The notes under the pieces were generated by a model, which saw nothing but the letters and a program-made list of their open reading frames with translations, ran no database searches and was not told the DNA's origin. Positions 1-7,800 of a DNA stretch of 33,499 nt are shown one piece after another. Position 1 is the first letter of the stretch. Each line of letters opens with the position of its first letter. Both the position numbers and the translations under genes were made by a program. Origin of the DNA: Selenomonadales bacterium UBA7018 (GTDB lineage Bacteria; Bacillota; Negativicutes; Selenomonadales; Selenomonadaceae); NCBI GenBank assembly GCA_002448305.1, contig DJWY01000029.1, positions 1 to 33,499 of the forward strand, read 5' to 3'.

Positions 1-395
1 ACGACAAACTTTGGGGCAATGCTGGTAACGATAAAATTTACGGTAACGCAGGCAATGACTCCATTTGGGGCAATGACGGCAATGACGTTTTGGCGGGCAG
101 TAGTGGAAATGACAGTTTAAATGGCGGCGCGGGCAACGATAAGCTTTGGGGCAACGCCGGCAAAGATACTTTCATTTACGCTTCAGGCGACGGCAAAGAC
201 ATTATTTACGACTTTGAAGATGACGATATGTTGAAAATCACTGGGAAATTTTCTGCGTCTTACGATAAGCAGGCAAAAGAAATATACTTTGATGTCGGTT
301 CGACTGCTAACGCAATCACTCTGAAAGATTTCTCCGCGACAAGCGTTAATGTAAACGGCACGGATTACAAAATTCAGTTGGCTAAGAGAAGATAA
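1..395 (+). CDS. C-terminal fragment of an RTX (hemolysin-type calcium-binding repeat) protein
   Basis: The reading frame is open from the window edge (first full codon at position 3) to the TAA at 393-395, so the gene starts outside the window. It encodes repeated glycine/aspartate nonapeptides of the GGAGNDKLWG type, then a segment of the form DTFIYASGDGKDIIYDF, then a beta-rich tail ending in LAKRR. This is the typical C-terminal layout of calcium-binding RTX proteins, which are usually exported by type I secretion and fold outside the cell on binding calcium. The same repeat-to-tail arrangement occurs at the C terminus of the giant protein at 4832-11467, so the two are probably paralogous surface or secreted proteins. 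An internal ATG at 90 is not a credible start, because the repeats continue upstream of it. The N-terminal domain, and hence any specific function, is not visible. Confidence 0.85.
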   Translation, partial: DKLWGNAGNDKIYGNAGNDSIWGNDGNDVLAGSSGNDSLNGGAGNDKLWGNAGKDTFIYASGDGKDIIYDFEDDDMLKITGKFSASYDKQAKEIYFDVGSTANAITLKDFSATSVNVNGTDYKIQLAKRR

Positions 396-488
396 CTTGT
401 CGTTATAAACGCTATGGAAAAAGCCGGAGCCATTTCTAAAAGCGAAGCCGAAAGTGCCCGCATTGAGGAAATTATTCTTGCGCATTGA
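396..488 (+). other. In-frame open extension after the RTX stop codon
   Basis: After the TAA of the RTX gene the same frame stays open for 30 codons and ends at the TGA at 486-488. The residues include MEKAGAISKSEAESARIEEI, a plausible amphipathic helix rather than random-looking sequence. There is an ATG at 414 but no clear ribosome binding site. It may be a gene remnant, a former C-terminal tail cut off by a stop, or chance. No homology is claimed. Confidence 0.2.
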
Positions 489-501
489 AATTTTATTAAA
501 T

Positions 502-530
502 TTGCAAAGCCACAGGAAAAATTTTATAAT
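502..530 (+). promoter_or_regulatory. Sigma-70-type promoter for topB
   Basis: TTGCAA at 502-507 and TATAAT at 525-530 are separated by exactly 17 bases. The predicted start lies only about a dozen bases before the TTG codon at 550, giving a very short leader that still contains GAGGTGA at 537-543. Confidence 0.6.
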
Positions 531-549
531 CAGTGCGAGGTGAATTGTA

Positions 550-2721
550 TTGAGACTCTACATAGCCGAAAAACCGTCAATGGCTCGTGAACTTGCCGCC
601 TGTTTGAAGAATCCGCAGAAGGCGAACGGTTATATAAAAACTTCCGGCGGAATAGTGACATGGCTTGTCGGTCACGTCTTGCGGCAAGTTGAGCCCGACG
701 GCTACGACCCTAAATATAAATTTTGGCGCGCTGATGATTTGCCGATTGTCCCAAAAAAATGGAAACTCGAAGTAAATCCGGCGACGGTTCAGCAATTCAA
801 TATAGTTAAGGCTTTGATAGGCAAGGCAGATGAAATAATTCACGCCGGCGACCCCGACCGCGAAGGGCAACTGCTTGTTGATGAAGTGCTTGATTTTGTC
901 GGGAACAAAAAGCCGGTCAAGCGCATTTTGCTAAACGCTCTGGACGAAACGAGCATTCGCCGCGCCAACGCTAATTTGCGCGACAACGCCGAATTTTTCA
1001 ATCTCAAGCAATCGGCACTTGCCAGAAGCCGCGCTGATTGGCTAATCGGTATGAATCTTTCGCGAGCGTATACTTTGGCGGCACAGCGTAAAGGTTACGA
1101 TGATTTAGTTTTGCCGATTGGGCGCGTGAAAACTCCCACACTTGCTTTAATCGTGCGCCGTGAACGCGAGATTCAAAATTTTAAGCCCGTCGATTTCTTC
1201 AATATCAGAATTTTATTTGCCCACGCGAATGGCGATTTTGTTGCGCAATTCAAGCCGTCAAAGAAAATGCTGGACTTGCCTGCTTTCGACCGCGAAGGGC
1301 GACTTATCGATAAAAATTTCGCAACTGAACTTGCTAAGAAATTCTCTAGCAAGCCTTTCGACGGAATAATTTCTTCCTACAAGACGACCGAGAAAAAAGA
1401 AGCGCAACCGTTGCCGTTTTCGCTATCGAGTTTGCAAGTTGCGGCAGGAAAAGCTTTTGGCTACACACCGCAACAAGTCCTTGACGCCGCGCAGAAACTT
1501 TACGAAAAAAAATTGACTTCCTATCCGCGTTCCGACTGCGAATATTTGCCGACGACACAATTTAAAGACGCGCAACACATTTTGAAAAATCTCAACGCCA
1601 CACGCGACGACGCTTTGAAAAAATTAGTTGCGCATGCTAACGCCACGATTAAAAGCCGCGCTTGGAACGATAAAAAAATCTCCGCGCACCACGCCATTAT
1701 TCCAACGCAAAAAATTTTATCGGGAACGTTGACCGAAATCGAAATGAATATCTACAATCTGATTGCCCGAAATTACGCCGTGCAATTTTATCCACTCCAC
1801 GTTTACGACGAAACCGTTGTTGAAGTCAAATACAAGGACGAAACTTTTACGGCGCGTGGCAAGGTCGTTAAGCAACTCGGCTGGCGCGAATTTTATATCG
1901 CTCCAAAAACTAAAGCCGACGACGAGACCGAAAACCTTTTGCCTCAAATGAAAACTGGCGATAACGTCACGTATAAGAAAGGGCAACTCAAAAAGGGTGT
2001 CACGAAACCGCCAGTTAGATTTACTTCATCAAGTTTGGTGCAGGGCATGAAGGAAATTCACAAGTACGTTAAAAATCCCGACGCAAAAAAGCAACTCAAG
2101 GACGTTTACGGAATTGGCACGGAGGCGACGCGGGCGGAAATTATCGACGACCTAATTAGGCGCGGTTTCTTGAAACTCTCCAAAAAAAATCTGCAACCGA
2201 CCGCGCAGGCATATCTTTTGATTGACGCTCTCCCCGACGAAATGACTTATCCCGACGCGACCGCAATTTGGGAAGATAAATTGCATTCAATGAGCGCGGG
2301 CGACGGCACGTTAGAAGATTTTTTATCGGGGCAAGTTAAATTTACGAGTTCGCTTGTTGAAGCGGCGAAGAATGCGAAATTTGTTGACGCGGAAAATATT
2401 TTCAAGTGTCCAATTTGCGGCAGTGCGCTTGTCAAGCGTAGCGGCAAGAACGGCGACTTTTGGGGTTGCAGGGCTTATCCTGAATGCAACGCGATTTTTG
2501 ACGACGATAACGGCAAGCCCGATTTTGATAGAAAAGTTCGTTCAGCGCGACTGCTCAAGGAAGGTGCTCCGAAGTGCCCGAAATGCGGCGGCGCACTTGT
2601 CAAACGTAGCGGCAAGAACGGCGACTTTTGGGGCTGTTCGACTTATCCAAAATGCACGGCGACTTTTAACGACAAGGACGGCAAGCCTGATTTCAGCGGC
2701 AAAAAATCCGCTCGTAGGTAG
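550..2721 (+). CDS. topB: DNA topoisomerase III (type IA)
   Basis: A type IA topoisomerase of 723 residues, which cuts and reseals single strands to relax negative supercoils and decatenate replication or recombination intermediates. The N-terminal Toprim domain shows IAEKPSMA (Glu7) and GDPDREGQ (Asp101, Asp103, Glu105), the metal-binding residues. The catalytic tyrosine is Tyr325 in the motif SYPRSDC, a slight variant of the usual TYPRTDS. The C terminus carries two zinc-ribbon repeats (about residues 618-655 and 673-710), each with CPxCG and a downstream WGCxxYPxC, and near-identical to each other. The start is TTG at 550, chosen because GAGGTGA (537-543) lies 6 bases upstream and the very N-terminal MRLYIAEKPS fits the family. 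The gene stands alone, with its own promoter, and is followed at once by ssrA. Confidence 0.95.
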   Translation: MRLYIAEKPSMARELAACLKNPQKANGYIKTSGGIVTWLVGHVLRQVEPDGYDPKYKFWRADDLPIVPKKWKLEVNPATVQQFNIVKALIGKADEIIHAGDPDREGQLLVDEVLDFVGNKKPVKRILLNALDETSIRRANANLRDNAEFFNLKQSALARSRADWLIGMNLSRAYTLAAQRKGYDDLVLPIGRVKTPTLALIVRREREIQNFKPVDFFNIRILFAHANGDFVAQFKPSKKMLDLPAFDREGRLIDKNFATELAKKFSSKPFDGIISSYKTTEKKEAQPLPFSLSSLQVAAGKAFGYTPQQVLDAAQKLYEKKLTSYPRSDCEYLPTTQFKDAQHILKNLNATRDDALKKLVAHANATIKSRAWNDKKISAHHAIIPTQKILSGTLTEIEMNIYNLIARNYAVQFYPLHVYDETVVEVKYKDETFTARGKVVKQLGWREFYIAPKTKADDETENLLPQMKTGDNVTYKKGQLKKGVTKPPVRFTSSSLVQGMKEIHKYVKNPDAKKQLKDVYGIGTEATRAEIIDDLIRRGFLKLSKKNLQPTAQAYLLIDALPDEMTYPDATAIWEDKLHSMSAGDGTLEDFLSGQVKFTSSLVEAAKNAKFVDAENIFKCPICGSALVKRSGKNGDFWGCRAYPECNAIFDDDNGKPDFDRKVRSARLLKEGAPKCPKCGGALVKRSGKNGDFWGCSTYPKCTATFNDKDGKPDFSGKKSARR

Positions 2722-2722
2722 C

Positions 2723-2750
2723 TTGACTAAAATTTTCTTTGTGATATACT
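2723..2750 (+). promoter_or_regulatory. Promoter of ssrA
   Basis: TTGACT at 2723-2728 and TATACT at 2745-2750 have a 16-base spacer. A TGA just before the -10 makes it an extended -10 promoter. It begins immediately after the topB stop and lies about 25 bases upstream of the mature tmRNA 5' end. Confidence 0.65.
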
Positions 2751-2774
2751 TGCGAAACCTTGAGAATAAAAATT

Positions 2775-3124
2775 GGGGGTGTAATGGTTTCGACAGGGAT
2801 GGATGGGGTTCAATAAGCGAGCACCGGCTCCGTGAACCGGTTTAACAAGCGGAAAACTTTTAATTATAACTGCGGACAAAGAGTACGCACTGGCGGCTTA
2901 ACGCCACGTCGCCCGACTGATTTTTTCCCGTCAGGTCGGAGTCGACGCCAATAACGGGATACCGTCCTTGAGCGCACTGTAAAGGCGCGGGAAATCCTAA
3001 AGTGCTTGGCTTTATCGAGTTTGTCGTTGAGGTCGGTGAAGCTGAAACTTTTCAGCGACTGCGCTCGGAGAAGGTTGGACAACAACATTTTTGGACAGGA
3101 GTTCGATTCTCCTCATCTCCACCA
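2775..3124 (+). ncRNA. ssrA: Transfer-messenger RNA (tmRNA)
   Basis: This one-piece tmRNA rescues stalled ribosomes by adding a degradation tag. The 5' end GGGGGTG (2775-2781) pairs with CATCTCC (3114-3120) to form the acceptor stem, followed by A and an encoded CCA at 3122-3124. The T-arm sequence GAGTTCGATTCTC lies just upstream. The early conserved TGGTTTCGAC segment is also present. The tag reading frame runs 2872-2901: resume codon GCG, peptide ADKEYALAA, stop TAA, so the full tag is Ala plus ADKEYALAA, ending in the protease-recognised ALAA. The total of about 350 bases is normal. It is flanked by its own promoter and an intrinsic terminator. Small spurious ORFs cross this region and should be ignored. 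Confidence 0.96.
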
Positions 3125-3138
3125 ACTAAGAAAACAAC

Positions 3139-3171
3139 AAGCTCGAAGGTTTAATGCCTCCGGGCTTTTTT
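3139..3171 (+). terminator. Intrinsic terminator of ssrA
   Basis: AAGCTCGAAGG (3139-3149) pairs with CCTCCGGGCTT, with one mismatch and one G-U pair, a 7-base loop and a T6 run. Confidence 0.75.
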
Positions 3172-3177
3172 GCGTTT

Positions 3178-3888
3178 TCATATTGATAATCTGATTAGTG
3201 GCATTGCCTGCGCGGTCAGCGTCGTAATAATCAATTTGCCGTCTAGTTGCTCAATCAAGAAATGTTCTTCACGAAATTGTCCGCTTGCGTCAAGTAGTCC
3301 CGCATGTCCAATTTCCGGCGGTGCGTACAGATTGAAAAGTTTCGCTGACGTTGAAACTTTTGGCGGGCGCAGTGATTTTTCGTTCAGATAGAAAATTTTC
3401 GCAACGTCTGATTGCAGGAACGCTTGCGAAGTTGTTACCAGCGTTTCGACGCCGAATTTTTCTGGAAAAGTTTTTAACGGAATAACCGTCGCGCCGATTG
3501 ATTCAAGGGCATAAAGCGCGTCAAGTAGTCGGCTGTCTGATAAATCGCCCGCTATGCCCACTATCGACCCGCGCAGGACATTTGCCGCCATGAAAGTTCT
3601 TGCTAGCATTTCGACGTTGTTGCGAATGTCGCCGACTGTGTAGAATTTTGTTATTCCGCCGAAATCATTTATCCGCACGATACTAGATAGCGGCAACGTC
3701 AAGAACTCAAAGGCGTCAACGCTCAAGAGTTCTGCCCGCGTCAAAATCGGTAACTTGCTGACGTCGGAAAGCTGTTGAATATCTTCGGGCGCGACGCCGT
3801 GACTTTGGAACGAACGATAATAAAACGCGCTTTTTTCGTAAGCCCACGCAACGATTTTTTTCAACCGCTCCAGCTGAAGTTTTTCCAT
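3178..3888 (-). CDS. Shortened, probably inactive phenylacetate-CoA ligase (PaaK)-like protein
   Basis: The N terminus matches the PaaK / adenylate-forming ligase start: LERLKKIVAWAYEKSAFYYR, then GVAPEDIQQLSDVSKLPILT. The position where PaaK has its ATP-binding SSGTTGKPT loop reads NDFGGITKFYTVGD, so the phosphate loop is lost. After a segment that fits PaaK (SIGATVIPL), most of the central domain is missing, and the protein ends at LIITTLTAQAMPLIRLSI, which corresponds to the GELVITTLTKEAMPLIRY stretch of the family. The C-terminal lid domain is absent. Length is about 236 residues against roughly 430 for PaaK. The frame also opens with a TTG at 3894 that overlaps the cheR stop; the ATG at 3888 is the alternative used here. 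Overlap with cheR implies translational coupling. Function is unknown: it may be a non-catalytic binding domain recruited to a chemotaxis role, or a decaying gene, although the frame is intact. Confidence 0.6.
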   Translation of the reverse strand: MEKLQLERLKKIVAWAYEKSAFYYRSFQSHGVAPEDIQQLSDVSKLPILTRAELLSVDAFEFLTLPLSSIVRINDFGGITKFYTVGDIRNNVEMLARTFMAANVLRGSIVGIAGDLSDSRLLDALYALESIGATVIPLKTFPEKFGVETLVTTSQAFLQSDVAKIFYLNEKSLRPPKVSTSAKLFNLYAPPEIGHAGLLDASGQFREEHFLIEQLDGKLIITTLTAQAMPLIRLSI

Positions 3889-3890
3889 AA

Positions 3891-4679
3891 TCAATTATTC
3901 ATCGGTCTTTGATAGAAGAACGGCTTATAAGTTTCGTAGCCGATTTGCCGCGAATTTAAAATTGACTCGGTGCCGCCCACGAACAAAATCCCGCCTGGCT
4001 TGAGTGCCTTGAAGAAGTTTTTATAAAGTTCCGCCTTAGCCTCTTCAGTGAAATAGATGACGACGTTGCGGCAAAGAATCAAATCAAAATTGGTCTCGAA
4101 ACGGTCTTTCAAAAGGTTATGGCGTCTGAAATCAACCGCCATTTTAATTTCGGGTTTGATAGCAAATTTGCCGTCGGGCGTCTTGGTGAAGTATTTAACC
4201 TTGCGGTCGGCGCGCATAGCTTTAATTTCATCAGCAGTGTAAATGCCCTTTTTCGCCTTGCCGATAATCTCAATGTCGAGGTCGGTGGCAAGAATTCTAT
4301 GACGTTTGCCGGGCGTCAATTCCTTCATGATAATCGACAAGGAATAAGGTTCCGCACCGATTGAACAGCCCGCGCTCCAAATGTTCAGCGAGTCATTTTT
4401 CTTCAAGAGGTAGGGGATAATGTCACTTTCAAGCATTCCGAACTTATCGGCGTTGCGGAAAAACTCCGAGACGTTGATTGTAAGATATTCGATGAAGTCG
4501 GCGAATTTTTGTTTGTCCTTAACTGCGTCGTTGAAAAATGTTGTGTAGCTTTTGAACGGTGTCTTTTGAATGAGATTGTTGATACGGCGGCGCATTTGCT
4601 GTTCCTTGTAGAGCTGCAAATCAATACCAGTCTTTCTGTTGAGCTTGTCTTTAAAAAGTTCCCAATCCTTGTCGTCCAT
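3891..4679 (-). CDS. cheR: Chemotaxis protein methyltransferase CheR
   Basis: CheR methylates glutamates on chemoreceptors using S-adenosylmethionine, acting against CheB to give adaptation. The 262 residues contain the all-helical N-terminal CheR domain (about 1-75, with YLTINVSEFFRN), the SAM-binding motif IWSAGCSIGAEPYS (about 100-113), the acidic ATDLD loop (about 131), and FDLILCRNVVIYF followed by LKPGGILFVGGTE, all diagnostic for CheR. The ATG at 4679 is preceded by AAGGGGGAA, a strong ribosome binding site. A promoter lies 33-61 bases upstream. The stop overlaps the start region of the PaaK-like gene. No other che genes are in the window, so this is a detached chemotaxis locus. Confidence 0.95.
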   Translation of the reverse strand: MDDKDWELFKDKLNRKTGIDLQLYKEQQMRRRINNLIQKTPFKSYTTFFNDAVKDKQKFADFIEYLTINVSEFFRNADKFGMLESDIIPYLLKKNDSLNIWSAGCSIGAEPYSLSIIMKELTPGKRHRILATDLDIEIIGKAKKGIYTADEIKAMRADRKVKYFTKTPDGKFAIKPEIKMAVDFRRHNLLKDRFETNFDLILCRNVVIYFTEEAKAELYKNFFKALKPGGILFVGGTESILNSRQIGYETYKPFFYQRPMNN

Positions 4680-4711
4680 ACTTATTCCCCCTTAACAAAA
4701 AAGTTAATTGC

Positions 4712-4740
4712 ATTGTAGCAGAGAATTAGTCCTTAGTCAA
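4712..4740 (-). promoter_or_regulatory. Sigma-70-type promoter of cheR
   Basis: Read on the minus strand, TTGACT (4740-4735) and TACAAT (4717-4712) have a 17-base spacer. The predicted start is about 25 bases upstream of the cheR ATG. Confidence 0.7.
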
Positions 4741-4742
4741 AG

Positions 4743-4757
4743 GCAACGTGACGTTGC
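4743..4757. repeat. Short perfect inverted repeat between the giant RTX gene and the cheR promoter
   Basis: GCAACG-TGA-CGTTGC forms a 6-bp stem with a 3-base spacer, ending 3 bases from the cheR -35 box. On the minus strand only a weak CTTT follows it. It could be a poor terminator for the RTX gene or an operator for cheR. The sequence does not decide. Confidence 0.4.
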
Positions 4758-4831
4758 ATCCAGCGGTCGCGATTGACCGTTCAGCAATTTTAATTAATCA
4801 TCGTGTCGGAACGCTCCGTTAGTTGAGAATT

Positions 4832-7800
4832 TTATTTAATTAAGTCGCTAACGGTTTTAGTTGCGCCGTTAATATTGAAGGTTGAAGATGCCGTAACGTT
4901 ATCGAAAATGACTTTGCCGCCGCCCCTAACATTAAGTGTCAAGGTATCGTCTTTGAGAGTTGCTTTGCTGAAAGTGCCTTCGTTACCTTTCTTGTCAAGG
5001 ATTGTGAGCATGTCGCCCGCCGCGTAATCAGTGATAACGTCTTTACCTTGTCCCGCTTGGTAAATGAAAACGTCGGAGCCTGCGCCGCCAGTCAGCGTGT
5101 CATTTCCTTTGCCGCCCCAAAGCGTATCTGAACCTGCGCCGCCATTTAAAATATCTTTGCCCTTGCCGCCGATTAGCGAGTTAGCTGAATCCGTGCCAGT
5201 AATCGTCAATTTCTTTTTGCCCTGCGAACCATTGAAATTTTTAACGCCATAATCAGCAAGGTCGATTGTACCTTTGAACGAGCCGTAAACTTTGGCAGTA
5301 TCACCCACAACGAAGACGCCGCCGCTATAAAGCGTGTCGCCCAATTTAAATTCAGTCGTGTTCTTAACCGTCAACGCGCCGCCTTTGAACTTCAGGACGG
5401 TATTGCCACTTTTCGTTTTAGCGTCTTTAATGGTAACAGAGCTATCGATATTGATTGAATCGCCAGTGCTAAAACCTGCGATAACGTCTTTGCCGGTTTT
5501 ATTTTTGTAGATGAATAAATCTGCGCCTGCGCCGCCAACTAAAGTATCATTACCCTTGCCGCCGGAAAGCGTCGCGCCCTGCTTGCCCGCGATTATATAA
5601 TTCTTTTTCTTATTGCCAACAAGTTCAATCGCGCCGGTTGCCGAGCCGTTAATCGTTACGAGCCTAGAATAATCAGCCGCATTGAAATTTCCCACCGAAG
5701 CGGAGAGCGTAACGGATTTCTTTTTGGCGTTGAAAACGCCTTCCGTCGTGTAAAAATTACTCGTAGTCTTTTTGCCGCTGAGGAAATTAATTTGCTTACT
5801 TGCTCCATTAGTTAGCGTTAAGGAGTTATTGTCGCCGAAGTTGAAAGTTAAATCCTTATCGTTGACGGAATAATTTTCGTAATCAGAACTGACGCTGATT
5901 TTGTCTTGTTTTTCGTAGTCGGTGATAATGTCGTTGCCGCTGGAGTGTGCAAAAGTATCGTTGCCCTTGCCACCGGTTAAAATGTCGTTTCCTTCTTCGC
6001 CGTTGAGAAAATCTTTATTCTTGCCGCCGCTCAAGGTGTCGTTACCTTTGCCGCCTTCGATTATCACCGATGAGCCGTTACTTATAATGTTATCGCCTTT
6101 GTTACTGCCATTAAAAGTTTTGCCCGAATAATTGCCCTTAGCAAGTTCAAAGTTGTAACCTTTGCCGCTGACTAGCGTAACGTCTTTATCGAAATTTCTT
6201 TTAGAGAGCAGAACGGTATTTCCTTCGACAGTCGGAGAAGAGGCGACCCCGCGCAGGTCGATTAAAGTTGTACCTTCGCTTGCGGTCAAGTAGCTGATTT
6301 TATTATCTGCGAGCGTATAGCCTTCCGTCGTGCTTGAAGCTTTATAGGTTGCCTTTGTCCCGCTAAGATTCCAAATTCCGTCGGAGGCAGTCGGGGCTTT
6401 AACATCTTCGCCCAAAGCTAAAGTATAACCTTCGCTAATCGTCACGTCTTGTTTATTCAATGCCGATTCATTGACCGTCACGACTTTATTAGTAATATCA
6501 ATTTCAAGACCGTCCGTCGAAGCAACGCCGCTGACTGTTACTAAAGTATTTCCAGTACTCGCCGCCGCGTAGCTGATTTTGTTATCTGCGAGCGTATAGC
6601 CTTCTGTCGTGCTTGAAGCTTTATAAGTAGCAGTCGTTTTGCTAAAGCTCCAAGTTCCGTCGGAGGCAGTCGGGGCTTTAACATCTTCGCCCAAAACTAA
6701 AGTATAGCCGTCACTAATCGTCACGTCTTGTTTATTCAATGCCGATTCATTGACCGTCACGACTTTATTAGTAATATCAATTTCAAGACCGTCCGTCGAA
6801 GCAACGCCGCTGACTGTCACCAAATTATTTCCGCTACTTGCCGCCGTGTAAGAAATTTTATTGTCTGTGAGCGTATAACCCGCCGTCGTGCTTGAAGTTT
6901 TATAAGTAGCATTTGTTTTGCTAAGGCTCCAAGTTCCGTCGGAGGCAGTCGGGGCTTTAACATCTTCGCCCAAAACTAAAGTATAGCCGTCACTAATCGT
7001 CACGTCTTGTTTATTCAATGCCGATTCATTGACCGTCACGGCTTTATTAGTAATATCAATTTCAAGACCGTCCGTCGAAGCAACGCCGCTGACTGTCACC
7101 AAATTATTTCCAGTGCTTGCCGCTGTGTAAGAAATTTTATTGTCTGTGAGCGTATAGCCCGCTGTCGTGCTTGAAGCTTTATAAGTGGCATTTGTTTTGC
7201 TAAGGCTCCAAGTTCCGTCGGAGGCAGTCGGGGCTTTAACATCTTCGCCCAAAACTAAAGTATAGCCGTCACTAATCGTCACGTCCTGTTTGTTCAAAGA
7301 CGATTCATTTACCGTCACGACTTTATTAACGGTATCGATTTCAAGTCCGTCCGTCGAAGCAACGCCGCTGACTGTCACCAAATTATTTCCAGTACTCGCC
7401 GCCGTGTAGCTGATTTTATTATCTGCGAGAGTATACCCCGCCGTCGTGCTTGAAGTTTTATAAGTGGCAGTCGTTTTGCTAAGGTTCCATGCCGCATTTG
7501 TCGTAATTGGTGCTGTAACGTCTTCGCCTAATTTTAATTTGTAACCGTTGCTAATCGTCACGTCTGTCTCGTTTAGCGACGTTGCTTGAACCGTTACGAT
7601 TTTTCCAGCGGTATTAATTTCCAGTCCACTCGTCGAACCAACGCCGCTAACCGTAACCAAAGTATTTCCAGTGCTTGCCGCCGTGTAGCTGATTTTATTA
7701 TCTGCAAGAGTATAACCTTCTGTCGTGCTTGAAGTTTTATAAGTGGCAGTTGTTTTGCTAAGGTTCCATGCCGCATTTGTCGTAATTGGTGCTGTAACGT

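Noticed and set aside
2354..2845. Plus-strand ORF of 163 codons running from topB into ssrA
   Set aside because: Out of frame with the duplicated zinc ribbons and overlaps the tmRNA; a repeat artefact.
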